NCBI GenBank assembly: GCA_028868855.1
Contig: JAGWTR010000001.1
Location: 1-64,000 of the forward strand
Source of the DNA: Burkholderiales bacterium
GTDB lineage: Bacteria > Pseudomonadota > Gammaproteobacteria > Burkholderiales > Burkholderiaceae_C
Direction of reading: 5' to 3'
DNA length: 64,000 bases
The notes under the pieces were generated by a model, which was not told the origin of the DNA, ran no database searches, and saw only the letters and a list, made by a program, of their open reading frames with translations. Below are positions 37,758-46,767 of the stretch, piece by piece. Within the stretch, counting starts at the first letter, position 1; each line of letters begins with the position of its first letter. Position numbers and translations under genes: made by a program.

Positions 37758-40334
37758 ATGTCTGAGTCGCTGTTGCCGCCATTGAACTGGGAAGGTGCGC
37801 TGTCTCAGCTCGCCTCGACCGAGGCGGCGCCGACGGACGGGGAGGGCCTGGACACCTCCACCGACACCGACAGTGGGGTGTTTTTCTGGCCCACTCCGCC
37901 ATTTGCCATCTACCCTGCCGCCAACGAGCAAACCGAGCACGAGCCCTGCCAAATCGAAGGACTCAATGGTCGGGTCATGACGGGGCGCATGAGTTTTTTC
38001 GTCCCCGACGAAGAGGTGGCGCACATCCAGGTGCCGCCATCGCGCACCACCATGGCCTTGCGTTTTGGCCAGTTCAGAACCCTGCTGTTGACTCGGCCCG
38101 TCAATCCCAGAAGGACGTCTGACGGGCAGGACCCGCACGCCCATTTGCTGGCGCACCGAGCCAGCGTCGATTATCGGATCAAGTTCAAGTCCGGTGGACA
38201 AGTCGAAGGCCATACCGTGGGTCACGCGGAAACCGATTTTGGCCTGTTTCTGTTCCCGCCACTGGATGACGAGGGCACGGTGCAGCGCCTGTTCGTGCCC
38301 CGGGAAGTGATGGCCTCGTTCGAGGTCGGGGCTCGGATCGGTGAAGTGCTGGTGGACACCCATGCCGTCACGGCCGAGCAGGTTGAGCAGGCCGTGGCGG
38401 TGCAGAGTCAGATGCGCAGTCAGAAGCTCGGCGACATCCTTCTGACCCAGAAGGTGGTCACGCCTGAACAACTGATGGCGGCCATTGACCAGCAAAGCAA
38501 GATGCCCATGGTGCGCATCGGCGAAGCGCTGCTGGCTTTGGGCATGATCACCGAGGTGCAGCTTGAGGATGCCCTGGAGTTGCAAAAGCGAGACCGCAGC
38601 GTGCCTTTGGGCGAGTTGCTGGTGAATCTGGGGCTGGTATCCCACGAGGATCTTCAGATCGCCCTGGCGCGCAAGATGGGCTACCCCTTGGTCGATTTGG
38701 AGAAATTCCCCATCCAGGCCGAGGCCCTGCGCAAGGTGCCGTTCGGTGTGGCACAACGTCTGATGGCCGTGCCGGTATTGCTGCGGGACGGTGCATTGAT
38801 CGTGGGGGTCGAAGACCCCAGCAAGCGACTGACTCTGTCCGAGCTGGAGTTCATCACCCAGTGCAAGATTGTGCCGGTGCTGGCTCAACACAGCCAGCTT
38901 GAATGGTCCATCAAGGACGCTTATAGCAAGATTGGCGCCGACACCAGTGGCGACAGTTACGGTCGCTCCGTGACCTTCGGCAGCGATTCCGAGGCGGAAT
39001 CGGAAAACTCCAATCAGTTGATGGAGGACCTGGAAAAGCAAGGCCAGGAATCGGGCTCCCGTGAAGACGAAGCGCCCATCGAGCAAAGCGACAACTCGCT
39101 GGTGCGCCTGATCAACACCATGATCATTGAGGCCCACTCCCAGGGGGTGTCCGACATCCACGTTGAAAGCTACCCCGGCAAGCAAAAAATCAAGATTCGC
39201 TTTCGCAAGGACGGGGTGCTGACGCCGTACCTGGAGTTGCCGCACAACTACCGCAGCGCCATGATCGCCCGCATCAAGATCATGTGCGACCTGGACATTT
39301 CAGAGCGTCGCAAGCCGCAGGATGGCAAGATCAATTTTGCCCGCTTTGTGCCACAGCATAAGATCGAGTTGCGGGTTGCCTCCATCCCCACCAACAATGG
39401 GATGGAAGACATCGTGATGCGGATCCTGGCCTCGGCCAAACCGCTACCGTTGGACAAGATTGGCTTGAGTCCGATCAATCTGTCTCGCTTGAAAGAAGCC
39501 ATGGAGAGGCCATATGGCCTGGTGCTGTGCGTGGGCCCAACCGGCTCGGGCAAGACCACCACCCTGCATTCGGCGCTCAGTTTCATCAACGTGCCCGAGC
39601 GCAAGATCTGGACGGCAGAGGATCCGGTTGAAATCACCCAGCCTGGTTTGCGGCAGGTGCAGGTCAACCCCAAAATTGACTGGACCTTTGCCAAGGCCTT
39701 GCGGGCCTTCTTGCGCGCCGATCCGGATGTGATCATGGTGGGCGAAATGCGCGACGGCGAAACGGCCAATATGGGCGTGGAAGCCTCGCTGACGGGCCAC
39801 TTGGTGCTGTCTACCCTGCACACCAACAGCGCGCCGGAAACGGTCACCCGTCTGTTGGACATGGGGCTGGACCCCTTCAATTTTGCCGATTCGCTGCTGG
39901 TGGTGCTGGCCCAGCGCCTGGTGCGCCGCCTGTGCGGGAAATGCAAGGTGGCCGAACCCGCCATGGCCGAGGACATCGACCTCATGCTGCGCGATTACAT
40001 GCAGGTGTGCCCCAAGGATGTGCCAGAGTTCGCGCCCGAGGTGTTGCTGGCGGAATGGCGCGAACGCTTTGGCCAAGATGGCCAGCTGATGAAGTACCGC
40101 AACCCCGGTTGTCCGCACTGCAACCAAACCGGCTATCGGGGGCGCGCCGGCTTGCACGAATTGATGACGGTCAGCCGTGAACTGCGTCACATGATCCAGA
40201 CCGGCGCACGGTCGGAAAAAATTCAGCATCAGGCCTTGCTTGAGGGCATGCGCACGTTGCGCCAGGACGGCATTGAAAAAGTCTTGATGGGCGTCACCAG
40301 CATGGAAGAGGTGCGCGCTACCAGCAACGCATGA
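37758..40334 (+). CDS. GspE/PilB-type secretion ATPase with extended N-terminus
   Basis: AAGGAG precedes the ATG. The 858-aa protein has an unusual N-terminal region (~1-190, with a small beta-rich segment ~60-185), then MshEN/GspE-N repeats (~195-390: IGEVLVDTHAVT, LGDILLTQKVV, IGEALLALGMI, LGELLVNLGLV). The hexameric ATPase follows (~440-858), with Walker A GPTGSGKTTT (~592), Walker B ADPDVIMVGEMRD (~654), LSTLHTN, and a zinc C-x2-C pair (CGKC ~727, CPHC ~785). It would power a type II secretion or type IV pilus-like machine, but no pilin or secretin genes adjoin it. Confidence 0.88.
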   Translation: MSESLLPPLNWEGALSQLASTEAAPTDGEGLDTSTDTDSGVFFWPTPPFAIYPAANEQTEHEPCQIEGLNGRVMTGRMSFFVPDEEVAHIQVPPSRTTMALRFGQFRTLLLTRPVNPRRTSDGQDPHAHLLAHRASVDYRIKFKSGGQVEGHTVGHAETDFGLFLFPPLDDEGTVQRLFVPREVMASFEVGARIGEVLVDTHAVTAEQVEQAVAVQSQMRSQKLGDILLTQKVVTPEQLMAAIDQQSKMPMVRIGEALLALGMITEVQLEDALELQKRDRSVPLGELLVNLGLVSHEDLQIALARKMGYPLVDLEKFPIQAEALRKVPFGVAQRLMAVPVLLRDGALIVGVEDPSKRLTLSELEFITQCKIVPVLAQHSQLEWSIKDAYSKIGADTSGDSYGRSVTFGSDSEAESENSNQLMEDLEKQGQESGSREDEAPIEQSDNSLVRLINTMIIEAHSQGVSDIHVESYPGKQKIKIRFRKDGVLTPYLELPHNYRSAMIARIKIMCDLDISERRKPQDGKINFARFVPQHKIELRVASIPTNNGMEDIVMRILASAKPLPLDKIGLSPINLSRLKEAMERPYGLVLCVGPTGSGKTTTLHSALSFINVPERKIWTAEDPVEITQPGLRQVQVNPKIDWTFAKALRAFLRADPDVIMVGEMRDGETANMGVEASLTGHLVLSTLHTNSAPETVTRLLDMGLDPFNFADSLLVVLAQRLVRRLCGKCKVAEPAMAEDIDLMLRDYMQVCPKDVPEFAPEVLLAEWRERFGQDGQLMKYRNPGCPHCNQTGYRGRAGLHELMTVSRELRHMIQTGARSEKIQHQALLEGMRTLRQDGIEKVLMGVTSMEEVRATSNA

Positions 40335-40595
40335 TCATATGAAGATCGTGCATTTCTGCAAGCGGGGGCTTGTTGTGCGTGTGCTGCACGCCGAATGGAA
40401 AAAAGGCGCAAGATAGACGCCAATGAAGTCACACAGATGGCCGGTCTTCTTCTGGTTTTTCAGGGGTTGAATTGGCAGTGATTTCGGCGATCTTTGGTGT
40501 TATGGCGATGCGTTGTGGTCGCGCCGGGTCACCAGACAGACTTTGCGGCGAATCACGGGGCATTGATGGCATGTGTCGATGGTTCGGAGGTCTGC

Positions 40596-42518
40596 ATGGA
40601 CGTGATCAGCAACTTCGCCGCTCGCTACGAGCGCACTCGGGAAGAAGAGTGTTCCCTGGAGGAATACCTGGACCTCTGCAAACGCGACAAAATGGCCTAT
40701 GCCAGCGCCGCCGAACGCATGTTGGCCGCCATTGGCGAGCCTCAAACGGTCGACACCCGCAACGACCATCGCTTGTCACGCATTTTTGCCAACAAGGTCA
40801 TCAAGCTCTACCCGGCCTTTGAGGAGTTCTATGGCATGGAAGACGCCATCGAGCAGGTGGTGAGCTACTTCCGCCATGCGGCCCAAGGCCTGGAAGAAAA
40901 AAAACAAATCCTGTATTTGCTGGGGCCGGTTGGTGGTGGTAAATCGTCCATCGCAGAGCGCCTCAAGCAGTTGGCCGAACATGTGCCGTTCTATGCCATC
41001 AAGGGCTCGCCGGTCAACGAGTCGCCGCTGGGGCTGTTCGATAGCACGGAGGACGGCCCCATCCTGGAAGCCGAATACGGCATTCCGCGCCGCTACCTGA
41101 ACCGCGTGCTGAGCCCCTGGGCGGTCAAGCGCCTGGAGGAATTCGGCGGTGACATTCGCAAGTTCCGCGTCGTCAAGCGTTACCCCAGCGTGCTCAAACA
41201 GGTCGGCATCGCCAAGACCGAACCCGGTGACGAAAACAATCAGGACATCAGCTCCCTGGTGGGCAAGGTCGACATCCGCAAGCTCGAAACTTTTGCCCAG
41301 GACGACCCCGACGCCTACAGCTATTCGGGTGGCCTGTGCCTAGCCAATCAGGGCCTGCTCGAATTCGTTGAAATGTTCAAGGCGCCCATCAAGGTGTTGC
41401 ACCCCTTGCTGACGGCCACGCAAGAAGGCAACTTCAAGGGCACCGAAGGGTTTGGCGCGATTCCGTTTGACGGGGTGGTGCTGGCGCACAGCAATGAGAG
41501 CGAGTGGAAGGCCTTTCGCAACAACAAGAACAACGAAGCCTTCCTGGACCGCATCTACATCGTCAAGGTGCCGTACTGCCTGCGCGTGTCCGAAGAAATC
41601 AAGATCTACGAAAAACTGGTGCGGGGTTCGTCCCTGTCCAAGGCCCCCTGTGCTCCGGGCACGTTCAAGATGATGTCGCAGTTCGCGATCCTCACCCGTC
41701 TGAAGGAGCCGGAGAACTCCAGCATCTTCAGCAAGATGCAGGTGTATGACGGCGAGAACCTCAAGGACACCGACCCCAAGGCCAAGTCCTTGCAGGAGTA
41801 TCGCGACTACGCCGGGGTGGACGAAGGAATGAGCGGCGTGTCCACCCGTTTTGCGTTCAAGATATTGTCCAAGGTGTTCAACTTTGACAGCACCGAGATC
41901 GCCGCCAACCCCGTGCACCTGATGTACGTGCTGGAGCAGCAGATCGAGCGTGAGCAGTTCCCGCCCGAGACCGAGCAGAAGTACATCGCCTACATCAAGG
42001 AATCGCTGGCGCCGCGCTATGCCGAGTTCATTGGCAAAGAGATCCAGACGGCCTACCTGGAAAGCTATTCCGAGTATGGCCAAAACATCTTCGACCGCTA
42101 CGTGACTTACGCCGACTACTGGATCCAGGATCAGGAATACCGCGACACGGACACCGGTGAGAGCTTTGACCGCAGCGCCCTCAATGGCGAGTTGGAGAAG
42201 ATCGAAAAGCCTGCGGGCATCTCCAACCCCAAGGACTTCCGCAACGAGATCGTCAACTTCGTGCTGCGCGCCCGGGCCAACAATGGTGGCAAGAACCCGC
42301 TGTGGACCAGTTATGAAAAGCTGCGCACCGTGATCGAGAAGAAGATGTTCAGCAACACCGAAGAGTTGTTGCCGGTCATCAGCTTCAACGCCAAGGCCAG
42401 CGCGGACGAGGTCAAGAAGCACGAGGACTTTGTCAACCGCATGGTCGAGAAGGGCTACACGGCCAAGCAGGTTCGCCTGCTGTGTGAATGGTATCTGCGC
42501 GTGCGCAAGTCGTCCTGA
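40596..42518 (+). CDS. prkA: PrkA/YeaG serine protein kinase
   Basis: The start is fixed at ATG 40596 by GGAGG five bases upstream; the frame is open for 34 further codons. The 640-aa protein (E. coli YeaG is about 644) has an AAA+-like domain with Walker A GPVGGGKSS and NNEAFLDRIYIVKVPYCLR, and a C-terminal PrkA kinase-like domain. In enterics it takes part in nutrient-stress and stationary-phase responses with YeaH. It heads the prkA-yeaH-spoVR operon. The 261-bp upstream spacer has no gene. Confidence 0.95.
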   Translation: MDVISNFAARYERTREEECSLEEYLDLCKRDKMAYASAAERMLAAIGEPQTVDTRNDHRLSRIFANKVIKLYPAFEEFYGMEDAIEQVVSYFRHAAQGLEEKKQILYLLGPVGGGKSSIAERLKQLAEHVPFYAIKGSPVNESPLGLFDSTEDGPILEAEYGIPRRYLNRVLSPWAVKRLEEFGGDIRKFRVVKRYPSVLKQVGIAKTEPGDENNQDISSLVGKVDIRKLETFAQDDPDAYSYSGGLCLANQGLLEFVEMFKAPIKVLHPLLTATQEGNFKGTEGFGAIPFDGVVLAHSNESEWKAFRNNKNNEAFLDRIYIVKVPYCLRVSEEIKIYEKLVRGSSLSKAPCAPGTFKMMSQFAILTRLKEPENSSIFSKMQVYDGENLKDTDPKAKSLQEYRDYAGVDEGMSGVSTRFAFKILSKVFNFDSTEIAANPVHLMYVLEQQIEREQFPPETEQKYIAYIKESLAPRYAEFIGKEIQTAYLESYSEYGQNIFDRYVTYADYWIQDQEYRDTDTGESFDRSALNGELEKIEKPAGISNPKDFRNEIVNFVLRARANNGGKNPLWTSYEKLRTVIEKKMFSNTEELLPVISFNAKASADEVKKHEDFVNRMVEKGYTAKQVRLLCEWYLRVRKSS

Positions 42519-42529
42519 TCGGAGCATCG

Positions 42530-42604
42530 ATGTCGAACTACACGGCACTGTTGGCAGCGAGCCCGGCGCCGGGATGCCCTAAGCTGGGCGAGGTCTCCGC
42601 ATGA
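42530..42604 (+). CDS. 24-aa ORF linking prkA to yeaH
   Basis: An ATG at 42530, with CGGAG six bases upstream, encodes MSNYTALLAASPAP and ten more residues. Its stop overlaps the yeaH start (ATGA at 42601). yeaH has no ribosome site of its own, so the short ORF probably delivers ribosomes to it by translational coupling. Confidence 0.5.
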   Translation: MSNYTALLAASPAPGCPKLGEVSA

Positions 42605-43902
42605 CACGGCAGCACATCATTGACCGGCGGCTGGCGGGCAAGAACAAGTCCGTCGGCAACCGCGAGCGCTTCTTGCGGAGATACAAGGACAAGGTGCGTG
42701 AGGCCGTGCAGCACGCCATCAATGGCCGCAGCATCCGCGACCTTGAAAAAGGCGAGGACATCTCCATCCCCAAGCGGGATCTGTCCGAGCCCGTGTTCGG
42801 GCATGGCGAGGGCGGCACACGCGAGGTGGTTCACCCTGGCAACCGTGAATACGTCACCGGCGACCGCATTGAGCGGCCACCGGGCGGGGGCGGGCAGGGC
42901 AGTGGCTCCGGAGAGGCCAGCGACTCGGGCGAAGGCGAAGATGACTTCGTGTTTTCGCTGAGCAAGGAAGAGTTCATGCAGGTCTTCTTTGAAGACCTGG
43001 CCTTGCCCAACCTGCTTCGCACTGCCCTGGCAGAGGTGCCTGAATGGAAAAGCCAGCGGGCCGGTTATTCCAGCGAAGGCACACCCAACAACCTACACGT
43101 GGTGCGCTCCATGCGCGGCGCCTTGGGGCGGCGCATTGCATTGGGCAATGGCCCGCGCAAGGAGTTGAAAGATCTGGAAGAACGCCTGGCGGCCCTGCGT
43201 GATGAGGGCGAGGCGGGCGACGATGCCTTGACGCTGGAACAAGCCCACGAGATCGAACAACTTGAAGCGCGCATCGAAACCTTGCGCAGTCGCCTGCGCG
43301 GCATCCCGTATCTGGACCCGATCGACCTTCGTTATCGCAGCCGCGTCAAGGTGCCCGTGCCCACGACCAAGGCGGTGATGTTCTGCGTGATGGACGTGTC
43401 GGGCTCAATGGACGAGCAGCGCAAAGAGCTGTCCAAGCGCTTCTTCATTTTGCTGTACCTGTTCCTGACGCGGCACTACGACCGCATCGAACTGGTCTTC
43501 ATCCGCCACCACACTCAGGCTCAGGAGGTGACCGAAGACGAATTCTTCCATGCCACCGAAACAGGCGGCACGGTGGTGTCCAGTGCCCTGGTGCTGCTGG
43601 ATGAAATCATGACCGCGCGATACCCGGCCAGTGAATGGAATTTGTACGTGGCGCAGGCCAGCGATGGCGACAACTGGCACCACGATTCGGCGCGCTGCCG
43701 CGAGATACTGGTCGACAAGATCCTGCCTCGGGTGCGCTACTTTGCCTATGTGCAGGTGGCCCAGACGGAGCAGAACCTGTGGGACGAATACATGGGCTTG
43801 AGCGAAACGCACAAGCACTTTGCGATGCGCAAGGTGCTGGAGGCCTCGCAGATCTACCCGGTGTTCCGTGAGTTGTTCAGGAAGGAAGGGGTCGACGCAT
43901 GA
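42601..43902 (+). CDS. yeaH: YeaH/YhbH family (DUF444) protein
   Basis: The 433-aa protein begins with the basic DRRLAGKNKSVGNRERFLRRY typical of DUF444, has a Gly/Ser-rich linker (~95-115), and a C-terminal von Willebrand A-like domain with the MIDAS motif DVSGSMDEQ (~263). It partners PrkA in bacterial stress and sporulation-type operons; its molecular role is unknown. It is translationally coupled at both ends (ATGA overlaps). Confidence 0.95.
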   Translation: MTRQHIIDRRLAGKNKSVGNRERFLRRYKDKVREAVQHAINGRSIRDLEKGEDISIPKRDLSEPVFGHGEGGTREVVHPGNREYVTGDRIERPPGGGGQGSGSGEASDSGEGEDDFVFSLSKEEFMQVFFEDLALPNLLRTALAEVPEWKSQRAGYSSEGTPNNLHVVRSMRGALGRRIALGNGPRKELKDLEERLAALRDEGEAGDDALTLEQAHEIEQLEARIETLRSRLRGIPYLDPIDLRYRSRVKVPVPTTKAVMFCVMDVSGSMDEQRKELSKRFFILLYLFLTRHYDRIELVFIRHHTQAQEVTEDEFFHATETGGTVVSSALVLLDEIMTARYPASEWNLYVAQASDGDNWHHDSARCREILVDKILPRVRYFAYVQVAQTEQNLWDEYMGLSETHKHFAMRKVLEASQIYPVFRELFRKEGVDA

Positions 43903-45440
43903 ACCAGCGAGCACACGCACCGTTGCCCGGCCCGTCGGACTGGTCCTTCGATTTGATCGAGCAATACCACGACGTTATTCGCGCCACGGCCGAAGGCTTC
44001 ACGCTGGACACCTATCCCAACCAGCTTGAAATCATCACCGCCGAGCAGATGATGGATGCTTATGCCAGCGTGGGCATGCCCGTGAACTATCGGCACTGGT
44101 CCTACGGCAAGGAGTTCATCTCGACCGAGAAGAACTACCGTCGGGGCCACATGGGCTTGGCGTACGAGATCGTCATCAACTCCAACCCGTGCATCAGCTA
44201 CCTGATGGAGGAGAACACCATGGCCATGCAGGCCCTGGTGATCGCGCACGCGGCCTACGGGCACAACAGTTTCTTCAAGGGAAATTACCTGTTCCGGATG
44301 TGGACGGATGCCTCAAGCATCATCGACTATCTGGTCTACGCCAAGAACTTCGTGGCTCAGTGCGAAGAGCGTCATGGCGTGGACGCGGTCGAAGAAATCC
44401 TCGACTCTTGCCATGCGCTGATGAACCACGGCGTGGACCGTTACCGCCGGCCCAGCAAGTTGTCGCTTGAAAAGGAGTTGGCCCGTCGGGAGGAGCGCGA
44501 GGCCTATTTGCAGCAGCAGGTGAACGACCTGTGGCGCACCTTGCCGCGCCGGGCCGATCGGGCTGGCGAGGAGGAGGCCGCACGGCGCTTCCCGGCCGAG
44601 CCGCAAGAGAACCTTCTGTACTTCATTGAAAAAAACGCCCCTTTGCTGGAGCCCTGGCAGCGCGAAGTGGTGCGCATCGTGCGCAAGGTGGCGCAGTATT
44701 TCTACCCGCAACGCCAGACGCAGGTGATGAACGAAGGTTGGGCCACGTTCTGGCACTACACGCTGCTCAACACCATGTACGACCGCGGTCATCTGACGGA
44801 CGGCATCATGCTGGAGTGGCTCAAGTCGCACACCAATGTGGTCTACCAGCCGCCGGTGGGGCACCGCGCTTACAGCGGCCTGAACCCCTATGCGCTGGGT
44901 TTTGCCATGTACACCGACCTCAAGCGCATTTGCGAAAAACCGACGGATGAAGATCGCCACTGGTTCCCCGATTTTGCCGGGTCGGCCCAAGGCCCTGGCA
45001 ATGAAGGGGCCTGGTTCAAGACCCTGGATTACGCGATGCGCAATTTCAAGGATGAGAGTTTCGTCGGGCAGTTTCTGTCGCCGAAGGTGATGCGCGATTT
45101 CCGTTTGTTCAGCATCCGTGATGACGAGCAGGAGTCCGAGTACGAGGTCAGTGCCATCCATGACGAAGGCGGCTACCGTGCCTTGCGTGAAAGCCTGTCA
45201 CGCCAGTACGACCTGGGCAGCCGTGAGCCCAACATCCAGGTCTGGAGCGTCAACCTGCGCGGTGACCGCTCCCTGATGCTGCGGCACACGCAGCACAACG
45301 ACCGCCCATTGGGCGATGGCACGCGAGAGGTGCTCAAGCATGTGTCGCGCCTGTGGGGCTTTCCGGTGCACATGGAAAGTGTCGACGGCCACGGCGAGGT
45401 GCGCCAGCATTGGACGGTGGTGCCGGCCTCGATGGAGTGA
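43899..45440 (+). CDS. spoVR: SpoVR family protein
   Basis: The 513-aa product matches SpoVR: WSFDLIEQYHDVIRATAEGF, MNEGWATFWHYTLLNTMYDRG with HxxxH-like spacing, and GLNPYALGFAMYTDLKRIC. Despite the name it is widespread in non-spore-forming proteobacteria, always near prkA and yeaH. Its biochemical function is unknown. The start overlaps the yeaH stop (ATGA); transcription likely ends in the 178-bp gap before flhB. Confidence 0.96.
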   Translation: MNQRAHAPLPGPSDWSFDLIEQYHDVIRATAEGFTLDTYPNQLEIITAEQMMDAYASVGMPVNYRHWSYGKEFISTEKNYRRGHMGLAYEIVINSNPCISYLMEENTMAMQALVIAHAAYGHNSFFKGNYLFRMWTDASSIIDYLVYAKNFVAQCEERHGVDAVEEILDSCHALMNHGVDRYRRPSKLSLEKELARREEREAYLQQQVNDLWRTLPRRADRAGEEEAARRFPAEPQENLLYFIEKNAPLLEPWQREVVRIVRKVAQYFYPQRQTQVMNEGWATFWHYTLLNTMYDRGHLTDGIMLEWLKSHTNVVYQPPVGHRAYSGLNPYALGFAMYTDLKRICEKPTDEDRHWFPDFAGSAQGPGNEGAWFKTLDYAMRNFKDESFVGQFLSPKVMRDFRLFSIRDDEQESEYEVSAIHDEGGYRALRESLSRQYDLGSREPNIQVWSVNLRGDRSLMLRHTQHNDRPLGDGTREVLKHVSRLWGFPVHMESVDGHGEVRQHWTVVPASME

Positions 45441-45561
45441 TGCCCCGGTAATCGTTATTCGATCAGAGCGCTTCGTGAATAATTGCACGAGCCGGCCCTG
45501 CATGCATTGCGGCTCCTGAAATGGGGCGCGAAATGACCGGCTAGACGGCTGCTTATTCCGC

Positions 45562-45588
45562 TCAAGAATTCGGCTGGGTCGCGAAGAA
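45562..45588 (+). promoter_or_regulatory. Weak sigma-28-like promoter candidate upstream of flhB
   Basis: TCAAGAAT, an 11-base spacer, then GCGAAGAA has the correct FliA spacing and 5 of 8 matches in each box. It lies 30 bases before flhB and could be chance. Flagellar export genes are usually class II (FlhDC/sigma-70) in this group. Confidence 0.22.
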
Positions 45589-45618
45589 TGTGTTCAACAA
45601 CGCAGTACTTCGCACACC

Positions 45619-46767
45619 ATGTCCGACAGCTCGCAAGACAAACAACTACCCGCCTCGGCGCGCAAGCTCAGCAAGGCGCGCGAAGAAGGGCAGGTGGTGC
45701 GCTCTAAGGACCTGGGGCACTTCCTGGTGGTCCTGGCCGCAGCCGGCGTGCTGATGGCGCTGGCCCCGATGTGGATGGACAGGCTGCAACTGCAGCTCAA
45801 TGCCGGTCTGCGTTTTGACGCCCGCACCGTGGCCAACCCCGACATGATGCTGACCCGCCTGGGGCAATGGACCAGCCAGGCCATGTGGATGGTCATTCCC
45901 TTTGGTGCCGGGGTGGCGTTGGCCTCGCTGGCCGCTTCGGTGCTGGCTGGTGGCTGGGTCATGTCCCTCAAGGTCATTTTCCCCAACTTCGGCAAGCTCA
46001 ACCCCATTGCAGGGTTTGGCAAATTGCTGTCCACCCAGCAATTGATCGACGCTCTCAAGGCCAGTGCCATGGGGTTGATTCTGGGCGCCGTTGGGGTCTA
46101 TTTCCTCTACAAGGCCTGGCCCGGCCTGGTGGACTTGCTGGCGCAGCCTCTGCCCGCCGCGATCCATGACCTGGGCATCACGATCAAGCAGGTGATCACC
46201 TCGATGCTGGTGGTGCTGGGCCTGTTCGCCATCGTCGACTGGCCGTTGCAGCGCTTCATGTTTGCCAATCGCATGAAGATGAGCCATCAAGACCTCAAGG
46301 ACGAACAGCGCCAGCAAGAAGGCAATATGGAAGTCAAGGGCCGCATCAGGCAGCGCATGCGCGAGATGGCCAGGAAGCGCATGTTGTCGGCGGTGCCCAC
46401 GGCGGACCTGGTGGTGATGAATCCCACCCACTATGCCGTGGCCCTGAAGTACGACGAAGGCAAGATGGGCGCCCCGCGTGTGGTGGCCAAGGGCCTGGAC
46501 CTGCTGGCGCTGCGCATCCGCGACGTGGCCACCGAAAACCGCGTGCCTGTGCTGGAAGCCCCGCCGCTGGCACGCGCCCTGTACGCCAACACCGAAGTCG
46601 ATTCTGAAGTGCCCATGGCCTTGTACAGCGCCGTGGCGCAGGTGCTGGCCTATGTGTACCAACTCAAAGCCGCGCTGGCTGGTCACGCTGCCTTGCCGGG
46701 CAATCTGCCCGACCTGGACGTGCCTGTCGAGCTGGATCCCCTGGCCACTGCAAAGGCTGACGCATGA
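45619..46767 (+). CDS. flhB: Flagellar export switch protein FlhB
   Basis: The 382-aa membrane protein of the flagellar type III export gate has four membrane segments (~30-210) and a cytoplasmic domain with the self-cleaving N268-P-T-H271 motif, which switches export from rod/hook to filament substrates. The N-terminus ARKLSKAREEGQVVRSKDL is typical. flhA overlaps by four bases. Confidence 0.98.
   Translation: MSDSSQDKQLPASARKLSKAREEGQVVRSKDLGHFLVVLAAAGVLMALAPMWMDRLQLQLNAGLRFDARTVANPDMMLTRLGQWTSQAMWMVIPFGAGVALASLAASVLAGGWVMSLKVIFPNFGKLNPIAGFGKLLSTQQLIDALKASAMGLILGAVGVYFLYKAWPGLVDLLAQPLPAAIHDLGITIKQVITSMLVVLGLFAIVDWPLQRFMFANRMKMSHQDLKDEQRQQEGNMEVKGRIRQRMREMARKRMLSAVPTADLVVMNPTHYAVALKYDEGKMGAPRVVAKGLDLLALRIRDVATENRVPVLEAPPLARALYANTEVDSEVPMALYSAVAQVLAYVYQLKAALAGHAALPGNLPDLDVPVELDPLATAKADA

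Noticed and set aside
37701-39245. 514-aa open frame antisense to the secretion ATPase
   Set aside because: Shadow frame of a conserved gene with no recognisable domain.
40473-40500. Sigma-54-like promoter (TTGGCA, then a GG at -12) upstream of prkA
   Set aside because: The -12 element reads GG instead of GC, and the match is too degenerate to support despite the known sigma-54 link of enteric yeaGH.
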